From: Pseudomonadota bacterium
GTDB lineage: Bacteria > Pseudomonadota > Alphaproteobacteria > Micavibrionales > CSBR16-224
Reading direction: 5' to 3'
DNA length: 64,000 bases
Assembly (NCBI GenBank): GCA_013285465.1
Contig: CP053449.1
Location: 929,540-993,539 of the forward strand
The translations under genes and the position numbers were made by a program. This document shows positions 42,578-53,490 of the stretch, piece after piece. Numbering within the stretch: the first letter of the stretch is position 1; each line of letters starts with the position of its first letter. Under the pieces are notes generated by a model. It saw nothing but the letters and a program-made list of their open reading frames with translations, made no database searches and was not told where the DNA came from.

Positions 42578-44031
42578 TGCAAAAACATACGCTTCTCTGG
42601 TTTCGACAGGATCTGCGCCTTGCCGATCATCCGGCATTGCAGGCCGCCTTGCAGACGGAATGTCCCATATTACCAATCTTTATTCTGGATGACGACGATG
42701 CGGAAACACGCCGCATCGGCGGCGCGGCGCGCTGGTGGCTGCATGAAAGCCTGACGGCGCTGGATGCGGATTTGCGCGTGCGCGGCAGCCGTCTTTTATG
42801 CTTTCGCGGCAAGGCGGGCGACATTCTGCAAAAACTCTGCAATCAATATCATGTCGAATCCGTGTTCTGGAACCGCAGCTATGTGCCGCAGGTGCAAAAA
42901 CGCGATGCGGCGGTCAAAGCCGCATTAAAACAGCACAATATTACAGCGCAGTCTTTTGCCTCTTATCTGCTGTTTGAACCGTGGCAGATCAAAACAGGTG
43001 CGGGGAAGCCCTACCGTGTCTTCACACCTTTTTCCAAAGCCTGTATGGCGGCGGAATGGACAGGTGCGGGACAGCTTTTTGCTGCGCCTGAAGCCGTCCC
43101 TGCGCCGCAACAATTCCCCGCAGGCACGACAATCGCAGAGCTCGATCTGCTACCGCCCAAAGACTGGTATAAGGAAATGGCGCAGCTCTGGCAGCCCGGT
43201 GAGAATGGAGCGCAGAGCAGCTGGCGGGGTTTTCTAAACGGCGGCATCGCCGCTTATCAGGAGCAGCGCGATTTTCCAAATACGGAGGGTGTTTCGCGTC
43301 TGTCACCGCATCTGCATTGGGGCGAAATCGCGCCGGCACGGCTACGCGTCGATATGGCTGCGGCAACGGAAAAATATCCGGACAGGCAGGCACGGCATTA
43401 CGCCTTTCTGCGGCAAGTATTGTGGCGGGAATTTTCCTATCATCTGCTGGATCAGCTGCCTGATATGGCGGAAAAGCCGTTGAACGAAAATTTCACCCGT
43501 ATGAAATGGGAGAATGATTCGGCCCTGCTCACGGCATGGCAGCAGGGAAAAACAGGCTATCCGCTTGTCGATGCGGGAATGCGGCAGCTGTGGCGCACGG
43601 GCTGGATGCATAACCGCGTACGCATGATCGCGGCATCTTTCCTGATCAAAGATCTGTTCATTGATTGGCGCATCGGCGAAAAATACTTCTGGGACACATT
43701 GCTGGATGCCGATCCCGCCAATAATGCCGCAGGCTGGCAATGGGTGGCGGGCTGCGGCGCGGATGCCGCACCGTATTTCCGCATTTTCAATCCGGTACTG
43801 CAAAGTAAAAAATTCGATGCGGCGGGCGGTTATATCCGCGCCTTTGTGCCGGAACTGGCCAATCTGCCGGATAAATATCTCCATGCCCCGTGGGAGGCGC
43901 CGGATAATGTGCTGGAACAGGCGGGGCTTGTTCTGGGCAAAGACTACCCTTATCCTGTGGTGGATCACGCGGCGGCGCGGGACAAGGCGCTTGCCATTTA
44001 TAAACATGACATCAAACAGGAAACCGCATGA
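42577..44031 (+). CDS. phrB: Deoxyribodipyrimidine photolyase
   Basis: 484 residues, class I CPD photolyase. It repairs pyrimidine dimers with light. N-terminal antenna domain (HTLLWFRQDLRLADHPAL) and C-terminal FAD domain (VSRLSPHLHWGEIAPARL, WREFSYHLL, GYPLVDAGMRQLWRTGWMHNRVRM, FIDWRIGEKYFWDTLLDADPANNAAGWQWVAG, YFRIFNPVLQSKKFD). The ATG overlaps the kynA stop (TGATG) and its own stop overlaps ygfZ (ATGA), so the three genes are coupled. Confidence 0.95.
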   Translation: MQKHTLLWFRQDLRLADHPALQAALQTECPILPIFILDDDDAETRRIGGAARWWLHESLTALDADLRVRGSRLLCFRGKAGDILQKLCNQYHVESVFWNRSYVPQVQKRDAAVKAALKQHNITAQSFASYLLFEPWQIKTGAGKPYRVFTPFSKACMAAEWTGAGQLFAAPEAVPAPQQFPAGTTIAELDLLPPKDWYKEMAQLWQPGENGAQSSWRGFLNGGIAAYQEQRDFPNTEGVSRLSPHLHWGEIAPARLRVDMAAATEKYPDRQARHYAFLRQVLWREFSYHLLDQLPDMAEKPLNENFTRMKWENDSALLTAWQQGKTGYPLVDAGMRQLWRTGWMHNRVRMIAASFLIKDLFIDWRIGEKYFWDTLLDADPANNAAGWQWVAGCGADAAPYFRIFNPVLQSKKFDAAGGYIRAFVPELANLPDKYLHAPWEAPDNVLEQAGLVLGKDYPYPVVDHAAARDKALAIYKHDIKQETA

Positions 44032-44864
44032 CCTCTCTCTCAAATATCAGCAATCGCGGCATTGTGACTGTGGCGGGGGATGAGGCGCAGGACTGGCTGC
44101 AGGATTTGGTCACGGGTGATTTAAAGCAGCTCGCGCCGGGGCAGGCGGTCTATTCCTGTCTTTTGACGCCGCAGGGGAAATTCCTGCATGATTTCCTGAT
44201 CACGCAGAGGGAAAACACGCTGTTTCTCGAATGTGAAGCGGCGCGGGCGGGGGATCTTGCGCGGCTTTTAAAGATGTATGCGCTGCGCGCAAAAGTCACG
44301 ATTGCCGATGCGGTATCCGAATACCGTATCTATGCCGCATGGGGGTATGATAATACCGTTCAATTGCCGTTTTCCGATGCGTGGTATCGCGATCCGCGCC
44401 ATGAAAAACTCGGTTTTCGCGCCGTGCTGCCGCAGGACAAAGACATCGAAACCGGTGCCGCTTTCGATGATTACGATCTGCACCGCATCCGCCTCGGAAT
44501 CCCCGATGGCAGCTGCGATCTGGCGGTTAAGCTCAGTACGATACTGGATTATAATATCGATCTTCTGCACGGCGTGTCATGGAAAAAAGGCTGCTATGTC
44601 GGGCAGGAAGTCACGGCACGCATGCATTACCGCGGTCTCTTAAAAAAACGCCTTTTCCCCGTAAAATCCGCAAATAACACACCGCTGCCTCCTGCCGGCA
44701 CGGCGGTAACAGTGGAGGAGGATGGAAAAAAGGCAGGGGAAATCCGCTCATCCTGCGGCGCGGAAGGGCTGGCGCTGTTGAAACTTGCCGTATTGGAACA
44801 GGGACTTGTGGCGGATGGGGTGTCTTTGACGCTGTCAGTGCCGGAATATCTGAAAAGATTGTAG
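44028..44864 (+). CDS. ygfZ: Folate-binding iron-sulfur cluster protein YgfZ
   Basis: 278 residues. YgfZ/IBA57 proteins use folate to help mature or repair Fe-S clusters. The signature KKGCYVGQEVTARMHYRG is intact, with the functional Cys; the GcvT-like N-terminus (GIVTVAGDEAQDWLQDLVTGDLKQL) is also typical. It begins inside the last codons of phrB. Confidence 0.93.
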   Translation: MTSLSNISNRGIVTVAGDEAQDWLQDLVTGDLKQLAPGQAVYSCLLTPQGKFLHDFLITQRENTLFLECEAARAGDLARLLKMYALRAKVTIADAVSEYRIYAAWGYDNTVQLPFSDAWYRDPRHEKLGFRAVLPQDKDIETGAAFDDYDLHRIRLGIPDGSCDLAVKLSTILDYNIDLLHGVSWKKGCYVGQEVTARMHYRGLLKKRLFPVKSANNTPLPPAGTAVTVEEDGKKAGEIRSSCGAEGLALLKLAVLEQGLVADGVSLTLSVPEYLKRL

Positions 44865-44883
44865 AATAATGCCCCAACTGTGC

Positions 44884-44912
44884 TTGCGTGCGGGGGGCGG
44901 TTATGCTACATA
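44884..44912 (+). promoter_or_regulatory. Possible promoter of the atp operon
   Basis: TTGCGT (44884-44889), 17 bases, TACATA (44907-44912), 57 bases before atpH. The -10 matches only partly. Confidence 0.35.
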
Positions 44913-44968
44913 GCAGGTGAAAAACTGTGAATCTGCATTCGTGACATCGACTAACAAGGGAACAGATA

Positions 44969-45565
44969 GTGTCATCAAACGCTGAAACAACACGTATCGC
45001 AAAACGCTACGCGCGGGCGGGCTTTTTGTGGGCGGAAGAAAATAAAAAACTTCCCGCGCTGGAAAAAGACATAGCCGTTTTTGCGGAAATTCTGGAAACA
45101 GTGCCTGAAATGGCTGTTGTGCTGGGAACGCCGCTGATGAGCCGCGCAGAGCAGGGCGGGGTTATGGCGGAACTGTGTAAAAAAGCCAAAATTTCCGATG
45201 TGCTGGCGCGTATTATCGGCATCGCCGCCGAAAACCGCCGCCTGAATTGCATGCCGTCCATCATCGCCGCTTTGCGGGGCATGATTGCCGAATATAAGGG
45301 TGAATTGACAATTGAGGTTGTCTCCGCGGCAGAACTGACGGCACAGCAAACGAAAAAAATCAGCGAAATCCTGAAAAAGCAGTTTGGCCGCGCGGTCGAG
45401 TTGCGCGTAACGCAGGATCCGGAATTGATCGGCGGGCTTGTTATCCGTGCCGGTTCTCTGATGATTGACGGGTCCGTGCGCACCCAGCTTGATAAACTGG
45501 CGCGCGTCCTGAAAAACAGTGATGTTGTCTATGAACAAGAAAAAACTATGAAAGAGGTAGCGTAA
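44969..45565 (+). CDS. atpH: ATP synthase F1 subunit delta
   Basis: 198 residues with a GTG start; AAGGGA lies seven bases upstream and no ATG fits. Peripheral-stalk subunit linking F1 to F0. Typical N-terminal helices ([19 protein letters not shown]) and the C-terminal motif [28 protein letters not shown] are seen. First gene of atpHAGDC; next gene begins five bases later. Confidence 0.95.
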   Translation: MSSNAETTRIAKRYARAGFLWAEENKKLPALEKDIAVFAEILETVPEMAVVLGTPLMSRAEQGGVMAELCKKAKISDVLARIIGIAAENRRLNCMPSIIAALRGMIAEYKGELTIEVVSAAELTAQQTKKISEILKKQFGRAVELRVTQDPELIGGLVIRAGSLMIDGSVRTQLDKLARVLKNSDVVYEQEKTMKEVA

Positions 45566-45569
45566 GATC

Positions 45570-47120
45570 ATGCAAATCCGTGCAGCAGAAATTTCATCCG
45601 TATTGAAAAAGCAAATGAACGACTTCGGCGTTGAAGCCGATGTTGCCGAAATCGGAACCGTTCTGTCCGTTGGTGACGGTGTGGCTCGCGTTCACGGTCT
45701 GGATAATGTCAAAGCCGGTGAGATGGTCGAATTTCCCGGCGGTATTCAGGGGATGGCGCTGAACCTTGAGGAAGACAATGTCGGTATCGTTATTTTCGGT
45801 GATGACCGTGACATTAAAGAAGGTGACACAGTCCGTCAGACCGGTGAGATCGTCTCTGTTCCGGTCGGGAAAGAGCTTCTGGGTCGCGTTGTTGACGGTC
45901 TGGGCAATCCGATTGACGGCAAAGGTCCGATTAAATCAAAGAAAACGGCGCTGGTGGAAAGCAAAGCACCGGGTATTATCCCGCGGAAATCGGTTCATGA
46001 GCCGATGCAGACCGGTTTGAAAGCGCTCGATTCTCTGGTTCCCGTCGGCCGCGGTCAGCGTGAGCTGATTATCGGTGACCGTCAGACAGGTAAAACCGCG
46101 GTTGCCATTGATGCGATCCTGAACCAGAAAACAGTCAATGCCACCGATGATGAAAGTAAAAAACTCTATTGCGTTTATGTGGCCATCGGTCAAAAACGCT
46201 CGACTGTTGCACAGCTGGTGAAAACGCTGGAAGAAAACGGCGCGATGGAATATTCCGTTGTTGTCGCTGCCACCGCGTCCGAGCCTGCACCGTTGCAGTT
46301 CCTTGCGCCTTATACGGGCTGCACGATCGGGGAATATTTCCGCGATAACGGTATGCACGCACTGATCGTTTATGATGATCTGTCCAAACAGGCTGTTGCT
46401 TACCGCCAGATGTCGCTGTTGCTGCGTCGTCCGCCGGGACGTGAAGCTTATCCGGGTGACGTTTTCTATCTGCACTCCCGTCTGCTGGAACGCGCTGCGA
46501 AACTGAGCGATGAAAACGGCGCGGGCTCGCTGACGGCACTGCCGATCATTGAAACACAGGCCGGTGACGTTTCCGCATATATTCCGACGAATGTGATTTC
46601 GATCACGGATGGTCAGATCTTCCTGGAAACAAGCCTGTTCTATAAAGGTGTCCGCCCGGCCATTAACGTCGGTCTGTCGGTTTCCCGTGTCGGTTCCGCC
46701 GCACAGATCAAAGCCATGAAACAGGTTGCCGGTACAATTAAGCTGGAGCTGGCGCAGTTCCGTGAAATGGAAGCCTTCGCACAGTTCGCCTCCGATCTGG
46801 ATGCGTCTACGCAGCGCTTGCTGGCACGCGGTGCGCGCCTGACCGAGCTGCTGAAACAGGGACAGTACAGCCCGATGCCGGTTGAAGAACAGGTTGTCTC
46901 GATTTATGCCGGTGTGAAAGGCTATCTTGATAAAGTCGAGATTTCGCTGATTACGGTTTTCGAGGAAGAGTATCTGGCGGAAATCCGCAGCAAAGGTAAG
47001 GCCATTCTGTCGGCGATCCGCAAGGAAGAGAAAATCTCGGACGATACCGAAGCCAAGCTGAAAGACTTCCTGACGGATTTCATGGAGAAATTCACGAAGC
47101 GTTACGCAAAGGCGGCCTAA
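45570..47120 (+). CDS. atpA: ATP synthase F1 subunit alpha
   Basis: 516 residues, full length. Non-catalytic nucleotide-binding subunit of F1. Walker [10 protein letters not shown] at about 170, [67 protein letters not shown] and the signature around [20 protein letters not shown] are all present. Confidence 0.98.
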   Translation: MQIRAAEISSVLKKQMNDFGVEADVAEIGTVLSVGDGVARVHGLDNVKAGEMVEFPGGIQGMALNLEEDNVGIVIFGDDRDIKEGDTVRQTGEIVSVPVGKELLGRVVDGLGNPIDGKGPIKSKKTALVESKAPGIIPRKSVHEPMQTGLKALDSLVPVGRGQRELIIGDRQTGKTAVAIDAILNQKTVNATDDESKKLYCVYVAIGQKRSTVAQLVKTLEENGAMEYSVVVAATASEPAPLQFLAPYTGCTIGEYFRDNGMHALIVYDDLSKQAVAYRQMSLLLRRPPGREAYPGDVFYLHSRLLERAAKLSDENGAGSLTALPIIETQAGDVSAYIPTNVISITDGQIFLETSLFYKGVRPAINVGLSVSRVGSAAQIKAMKQVAGTIKLELAQFREMEAFAQFASDLDASTQRLLARGARLTELLKQGQYSPMPVEEQVVSIYAGVKGYLDKVEISLITVFEEEYLAEIRSKGKAILSAIRKEEKISDDTEAKLKDFLTDFMEKFTKRYAKAA

Positions 47121-47148
47121 CTTTAAGAAAACGGGGATTTGACAAGCC

Positions 47149-48051
47149 ATGCCAAGTTTGAAGGACCTTCGGGACCGTATCTCGAGCGTGAAATCAACAC
47201 GGAAAATCACCTCGGCCATGAAAATGGTCGCGGCCAGTAAGTTGAAGCGCGCCCAGTCGCAGGCCGAGGCTAGCCAGCCTTATGCCCGCCATATGGGTGA
47301 TATGCTGGAACGTCTGGTTTCAAATATCACAATCAATGACACCACCCCCGCATTGTTGCGCGGCACGGGAAGCGACCAGACGCATCTGCTGGTCGTGATT
47401 ACCTCGGATCGCGGCTTATGCGGCGGTTTTAACGCCTTTATTACGCGTGAAGTACGCAAAAAGGCGAAAGAACTGCTGGCGCAAGGCAAAGAGGTCAAAT
47501 TCATCTGTGTCGGCCGCAAAGGGCGTGATGCGCTGAAGCGCGAATTCGGCAAACGCATCCTCGGATTTTTTGAAGGTCCGGGTAAAAAAGGCCTGTCCTT
47601 TTCCGATGCGCACCGGATCGGTGAAGATGTGTTACTCCGTTTTGAGGCGGGTGAATTTGATATTTGCCATGTTTTCTACAATGTCTTTAAATCGGTGATT
47701 GCACAAATCCCGACCGCGCAGCAGCTCATTCCCTTTGCCGCAGAAGAAGGGAAAGGCGCGGGCGCGGAAACACCGGCAGAGAGCGGCGGGGCGAAACCGA
47801 TTTATGAATTCGAGCCTTCCGAGGACGGCATTCTGCAAAATCTGTTGCCGCAAAATATCAGTGTGCAGATTTTCCGTTCCATGCTGGACAGCGCCGCGGG
47901 CGAGCAGGCCGCACGTATGACGGCAATGGATAACGCGACACGCAATGCCGGCGACCGTATTGCCGAACTGACGCTGAATTATAACCGGGCGCGTCAGGCT
48001 TATATTACGAAAGAGTTGATTGAGATCATTTCCGGAGCCGAAGCGGTTTAA
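47149..48051 (+). CDS. atpG: ATP synthase F1 subunit gamma
   Basis: 300 residues. Central rotor shaft of F1. The N-terminal helix [36 protein letters not shown] and the C-terminal [47 protein letters not shown] are nearly canonical; [10 protein letters not shown] is conserved. A short Gly/Ala/Glu insertion (about 205-220) is typical of alphaproteobacteria. Confidence 0.97.
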   Translation: MPSLKDLRDRISSVKSTRKITSAMKMVAASKLKRAQSQAEASQPYARHMGDMLERLVSNITINDTTPALLRGTGSDQTHLLVVITSDRGLCGGFNAFITREVRKKAKELLAQGKEVKFICVGRKGRDALKREFGKRILGFFEGPGKKGLSFSDAHRIGEDVLLRFEAGEFDICHVFYNVFKSVIAQIPTAQQLIPFAAEEGKGAGAETPAESGGAKPIYEFEPSEDGILQNLLPQNISVQIFRSMLDSAAGEQAARMTAMDNATRNAGDRIAELTLNYNRARQAYITKELIEIISGAEAV

Positions 48052-48073
48052 CGGAATAAACAACATTTTTTGA

Positions 48074-49621
<1,548 letters not shown>

Positions 49622-49649
49622 ATAACTTTAACGGGAAAGAAGGCGCATC

Positions 49650-50087
49650 ATGTCATCAGCCACTATGACGACGGAAAACACCTTTAAATTCGCACTGGTT
49701 TCACCGGAACGCATCCTGATGTCCGAAGATATCAAGATGGTAACGGTGCCGGGCGATGACGGTGATTTCGGTGTTCTGCCCAATCACGCACCGCTGCTCT
49801 CTTCACTCAGAGACGGTATTGCCGTGATCCTGCGCGCAGACGGTACGGAAGAAAAAGTCTTTGTATCCGGCGGTTTTGCCGATGTGAATGACAATGTCTG
49901 CACCATTCTGGCCGAAGATGCGGCGGCGCTGTCCGATCTGGACCGTGCGGCGCTTGAGGCAGAGCGCGAGAAAACCTCCGAACATCTGAAAATGGTGGAT
50001 GAGGAAGAGCATGATGATCTGATCAAACGCACGCGTCTGGTGCGCAAGCTGGAGCGGATCGAAACCAAGCTGGCGTTGATCGCTTAA
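49650..50087 (+). CDS. atpC: ATP synthase F1 subunit epsilon
   Basis: 145 residues. F1 stalk subunit that regulates ATPase activity. FKFALVSPERILMSEDIKMVTVPGDDGDFGVLPNHAPLLSSLRDG is the typical N-terminal beta sandwich; a helical C-terminus follows. It is the last gene of the operon and is followed by a terminator; the F0 genes are elsewhere, as usual in alphaproteobacteria. Confidence 0.95.
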   Translation: MSSATMTTENTFKFALVSPERILMSEDIKMVTVPGDDGDFGVLPNHAPLLSSLRDGIAVILRADGTEEKVFVSGGFADVNDNVCTILAEDAAALSDLDRAALEAEREKTSEHLKMVDEEEHDDLIKRTRLVRKLERIETKLALIA

Positions 50088-50120
50088 ATACGGGCTTATC
50101 AGGCTTCAGAACGGAATAAC

Positions 50121-50155
50121 AAAAGCATGGAAAGAGATTTCCGTGCTTTTTCTTT
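50121..50155. terminator. Terminator of the atp operon
   Basis: AAAAGCATGGAAA and TTTCCGTGCTTTT pair (one G-T pair) around GAGA, followed by T-rich sequence. It also faces the convergent gene ending at 50172. Confidence 0.85.
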
Positions 50156-50171
50156 GAACTGTTTCTAAGTC

Positions 50172-50627
50172 TTATGCGGCGCCGGGGCCTTTCGAGGCGC
50201 CGTCATTTTTGCGGTCAGGATTGATGATTTTGATAACGTTTTCGTCCGTTTTCTTGGCTTTGCTACCGCGGAAAGCATTGGACAGCTTGTTCATCAGGCC
50301 GTTTTTGGGCTTTTTCTGTTGATCAAAGGATTTTGCCGGAGCGGCGGTGCGCTTTACGCGGCGGATCGCCGGGTTTTCGCGGCGGCGCTTGATACCGTAA
50401 TAAGTGTCGGAAATTTTGTCATGGATTTTCATGCCCATGGGGAAACCTGCGATAAAGCCCATAACGCTGGCAACCGTGGATGTAAATCCGATCACGGATG
50501 CGGATGCGGCGGTTGCGGGCAGAACGGCGGCAAGGCCGAGGCCGACAACGGTTGATGCAATCATGCTGAACGCAACGGCGGTCACAGCAACGGCAGCGAG
50601 TTGGGTAAAGGAATAATTTCCGAACAT
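50172..50627 (-). CDS. Small membrane protein, unknown function
   Basis: 151 residues. Two hydrophobic segments (about 8-38 and 44-66, the second rich in Ser/Thr/Val/Gly) are followed by a basic cytoplasmic tail (YYGIKRRRENPAIRRVKRTAAP, DQQKKPKNGLMNKLSNAFRG). No family recognised. AGAGAG lies before the ATG, and a promoter at 50677-50705. Confidence 0.7.
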   Translation of the reverse strand: MFGNYSFTQLAAVAVTAVAFSMIASTVVGLGLAAVLPATAASASVIGFTSTVASVMGFIAGFPMGMKIHDKISDTYYGIKRRRENPAIRRVKRTAAPAKSFDQQKKPKNGLMNKLSNAFRGSKAKKTDENVIKIINPDRKNDGASKGPGAA

Positions 50628-50676
50628 GTGTTTTTATCTCTCTTCAAATTGTGAGTGGGGTGTTAATTTCCTTGCC

Positions 50677-50705
50677 AGACTAGCGGTTTCGCCTGCACGA
50701 GTCAA
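50677..50705 (-). promoter_or_regulatory. Promoter of the small membrane protein gene
   Basis: On the minus strand TTGACT (50700-50705), 17 bases, TAGTCT (50677-50682). Confidence 0.6.
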
Positions 50706-50810
50706 GAATTATGATAATCGTGTGTCAAGTATTATTGAAAAAAATAAGGCTTGTCTTCAAGGGGAATTAGTGTTACAAAATCGTCACGCATTTTTTCAAG
50801 ATTATGATAA
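50702..50810 (+). repeat. Direct repeat TCAAGA(A)TTATGATAA upstream of an ankyrin gene
   Basis: TCAAGAATTATGATAA at 50702-50717 and TCAAGATTATGATAA at 50796-50810, 93 bases apart, in the divergent region 50628-50831. The inner TTATGATAA is a near-palindrome. The first copy touches the -35 of the leftward gene, the second lies just before the ankyrin gene, so a common regulator is conceivable. Confidence 0.6.
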
Positions 50811-50831
50811 CTTATTAGGCGCCAAATTGCC

Positions 50832-52259
50832 ATGTCAGAAAAAGAACCCAAGAAAAAGAAGAACTTATTCGACTCTCTGAAAGACACGTTCAACAGCTTT
50901 GTCGATGAAAAGAATCTTGAGCAAGGGCTTGAACAAAGCGGGTTTTTCCGCGCCGTCCGTCTGGGGCGGATTGACGAGGTTGTCCAGTATCTGCGCGACG
51001 GGCAGGATATTAATGCCTATGGCTTAAGCCGCCAGACAGCGCTGCATACCGCCGTCTCTAAAAATAATCTTGAAATGTTCGAAACACTCCTCAAAAACAA
51101 TGCTGATCCTTTTTTACCTGCCGATGATACCTATGGCACGACGGTGATTGACCGCATTATCTCGCGCGATGCGCATGAAATGCTGGCAAAACTGCGGAAA
51201 TACGGCGTTGATTTAAGCAAAACCGACCAGCGCGGTGAAACGGCGCTTTACAAAGCTGTTGAGCAAAACAAGCCCGAAATTGTGCGTGAGCTGCTGTCAT
51301 GGGGCGCAGACCCGCTGTGGACCGGCAAGGGACAGATGACGCCGGTGATGCTGGCGATGAGCCGCGGCTATGTCGAAGTTGTCGAGGAATTGCTGCAGCA
51401 TAAGGCTGTGCAGGCGAATTTGAACCATCCGGAAGCTTTTGGCATGACAAAAGAGCCGTTGATGCATCAAATTCTGGAATTCGGCTCGGAAGAGCTGGCA
51501 CCGGTGCTGTTGAAATACGGCATCGATTTTAACGTCTATAATGATGACGGTTTAACGCCGCTGCAAAACGGTATTTCGCGCGGCGAGATGAAATATGTTT
51601 CGCTGTTGGCGGAAAAGGGCGCGGATATGAATGCGATGCCGAGCGCGGGCGAGGGATATCTGCCGCTGCATTTTGCCTGTGATCCCTGGCGCTGGAAAAA
51701 CGTCAATACAACGGATGTGCTGCGCGTGCTGCTGTTTACGGGGGCTGATCCGAATATTCTTGATAAAAAAGACAATGCGACGCCGCTTTCGATCCTGCTG
51801 CGCAAGGATAATGTGGCGGATATCAGCGGTTGCGTTGACGTGCTGCTGACATTTGATGCTGTGACCAATGTTTACGATAATCACGGCAAAACGCCGCTGC
51901 TTTACGCGATGGACCTTGATCGCCAGAAAATGGAAGGGATCGTTGAAAAGCTGCTGGAAGCCGGTGCAAGCCCGAATTTCCCTGAAAAAGATACCGGCAA
52001 AACGCCGCTGCATTATGCCGTGCTGCGCGGGGATGACTGGCTGGTGGAAAAATTGATGGAATATGGCGGAAAACCGCTGCAAAAAGACAAAAACGGTGAT
52101 ACGCCTTTATCGCTTGCGAAAAAACAGACGCCGGCTCCGGCTTATCTCGCCGCTCTGCAAGGGCAGCCGCGTGTTGCGGGAAACGCACCGGCTGATGCGG
52201 GTGTGCAACAGGCGCAAGCGCGGACAAAGCGCAACAAGGGCGGCAACCGTCCGCGCTGA
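50832..52259 (+). CDS. Ankyrin repeat protein with about ten regular repeats
   Basis: 475 residues. A Lys-rich start and short N-terminal helix (FDSLKDTFNSFVDEKN) lead into a long run of good ankyrin repeats (about 40-450): GLSRQTALHTAVSKNNLEMFETLLKN, GETALYKAVEQNKPEIVRELLSWGAD, GKTPLHYAVLRGDDWLVEKLMEYGG and others. The tail is Gln/Ala/Arg-rich (QAQARTKRNKGGNRPR). It lacks the IFNF domain and is the most classical ankyrin protein here. Cytoplasmic by sequence; a protein-binding scaffold is likely, the target is unknown. Confidence 0.93.
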   Translation: MSEKEPKKKKNLFDSLKDTFNSFVDEKNLEQGLEQSGFFRAVRLGRIDEVVQYLRDGQDINAYGLSRQTALHTAVSKNNLEMFETLLKNNADPFLPADDTYGTTVIDRIISRDAHEMLAKLRKYGVDLSKTDQRGETALYKAVEQNKPEIVRELLSWGADPLWTGKGQMTPVMLAMSRGYVEVVEELLQHKAVQANLNHPEAFGMTKEPLMHQILEFGSEELAPVLLKYGIDFNVYNDDGLTPLQNGISRGEMKYVSLLAEKGADMNAMPSAGEGYLPLHFACDPWRWKNVNTTDVLRVLLFTGADPNILDKKDNATPLSILLRKDNVADISGCVDVLLTFDAVTNVYDNHGKTPLLYAMDLDRQKMEGIVEKLLEAGASPNFPEKDTGKTPLHYAVLRGDDWLVEKLMEYGGKPLQKDKNGDTPLSLAKKQTPAPAYLAALQGQPRVAGNAPADAGVQQAQARTKRNKGGNRPR

Positions 52260-52283
52260 TTTTTCTTCTTTTTTTGATGATGT

Positions 52284-52760
52284 TTAAGAGGCAGGTTTAT
52301 TTTTAAACCAGACTTCCTGAATAATGCTTTGTTTGATGCGTTCCTGCGCGGCCTCGTCAATATTGAAATGGCGCGCTGCGAAATCCGCAAGCCCCTGTTC
52401 ATAAGGGTGAATTTTGCCGTCGGCAACCAGAATACGCCATAAATCCTCGTAGAATTGCAGGGTTTCGGGCGGGCGCAGGTTTTTTTTCAGTGTTTTGATG
52501 AATTTTTCCATTTGCAGCTCGTGCCCTTCGGTCAGCTGCGCATTGATGATGAGGTTTTCCAGCACAAAATCGTCAAAGCCGAAACGGCGGCGGGTCAGGT
52601 CGCGGATAACCCCGATTTCTCTCTCATCCATTTTATAATCGGCAAAGGCGGCATAAACCAGCAGGGCGGCGACGGTCATTTCCAGATTGGCACCCATGGC
52701 AAAATCAGCGTAGCAAAGCTCCGGATTGTTAATCAGCGCCGTTAAATCATTCCATAGCAT
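52284..52760 (-). CDS. TerB-like domain protein
   Basis: 158 residues, all-helical. It holds one TerB-like (tellurite resistance/DUF533-like) unit: DLTALINNPELCYADFAMG, VAALLVYAAFADYKMDEREIGVIRDLTRRRFG, then WRILVADGKIHPYEQGLADFAARHFNI. The paired DGKI.P.EQ and FADY..DE acid patches are the hallmark. It is the last of three co-directional TerB genes. Members elsewhere bind metal ions or join membrane-linked defence complexes; the role here is unknown. Confidence 0.75.
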   Translation of the reverse strand: MLWNDLTALINNPELCYADFAMGANLEMTVAALLVYAAFADYKMDEREIGVIRDLTRRRFGFDDFVLENLIINAQLTEGHELQMEKFIKTLKKNLRPPETLQFYEDLWRILVADGKIHPYEQGLADFAARHFNIDEAAQERIKQSIIQEVWFKNKPAS

Positions 52761-52801
52761 GGCTATACCTTAGGTGAGGGGTGAAAATTCCCTCCGTGTT
52801 T

Positions 52802-53296
52802 TTAAGAGTCGTCGATTATTTTCTGCACGGTGGTTTTAAAGGACGATCCGCTGCTCATCAAGACTTCACGTTTGATCTCTTCATGTTCCATCGGGCCGAT
52901 ATTGAACCGTGCCGCGAGAATATTCGCGATCCGTTGTTCCAACGGGTCAATTTTACCATCCGCCATGATGATATGCCAGATGGTTTTAAAAAATTCCCGT
53001 ATTTCCTGATCATTGAAGTTGTTTTTGATCGTATCAATGAATTCGTGAATATCGACATATTCATCACCGGTCACGCCGGCGCTGATAATCAGATCATCGA
53101 TAATGGCATCATTATAGCCGAAACGGTCTTTCAGCAATGTGCGAATCATATCGACTTCATCCTGATGGAAGCTTTTATCGGCAAAGGCCGTATGTACCAA
53201 AAGCGTGGCAACCGCGACATTCACGGTATCCTGCACGTAAAAATCCGCATAACGCAGGTCATGATTGTGTACCAGTGTGTTGAGTTCCTGCCACAT
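52802..53296 (-). CDS. TerB-like domain protein
   Basis: 164 residues from the ATG at 53296, preceded by AAGGGAG and matching the N-termini of the neighbours (MWQELNTLVHNHDLRYADF). One TerB-like unit: VATLLVHTAFADKSFHQDEVDMIRTLLKDRFGY and IIMADGKIDPLEQRIANILAARFNIG. It is a paralogue of the genes at 52284 and 53491. Confidence 0.77.
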   Translation of the reverse strand: MWQELNTLVHNHDLRYADFYVQDTVNVAVATLLVHTAFADKSFHQDEVDMIRTLLKDRFGYNDAIIDDLIISAGVTGDEYVDIHEFIDTIKNNFNDQEIREFFKTIWHIIMADGKIDPLEQRIANILAARFNIGPMEHEEIKREVLMSSGSSFKTTVQKIIDDS

Positions 53297-53393
53297 GAGC
53301 CTGTCTCCCTTCAACATTCTTTATTTTATCAGCGACATTTATACATTTAATAGTTTAGCACAGGAGAGTTAATGATTGTTTTATATCATCCAT

Positions 53394-53473
53394 CATTCCC
53401 TATGGGCTGCGTTGCTTCGTCGCTCATGTATTATTCATACACATCGCTCCTTGCGCCTAACCCATGGGGAATG
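53394..53473. repeat. Palindromic dispersed repeat, copy 2
   Basis: 80 bases. Outer arms CATTCCCTATGGG and CCCATGGGGAATG pair over 13 positions with one G-T pair, and an inner TGTAT/ATACA stem. It shares about 50 conserved bases with copy 1 (30211-30289), but its arms differ in sequence while keeping the pairing. It lies between two co-directional TerB-like genes. Confidence 0.88.
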
Positions 53474-53490
53474 CTGTTCGATCTAGTCGT

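Noticed and set aside
45936-47219. 427-codon open frame opposite atpA
   Set aside because: atpA is certain, the antisense translation is Arg/Gln/His/Phe-rich without any domain, and it arises from codon bias.
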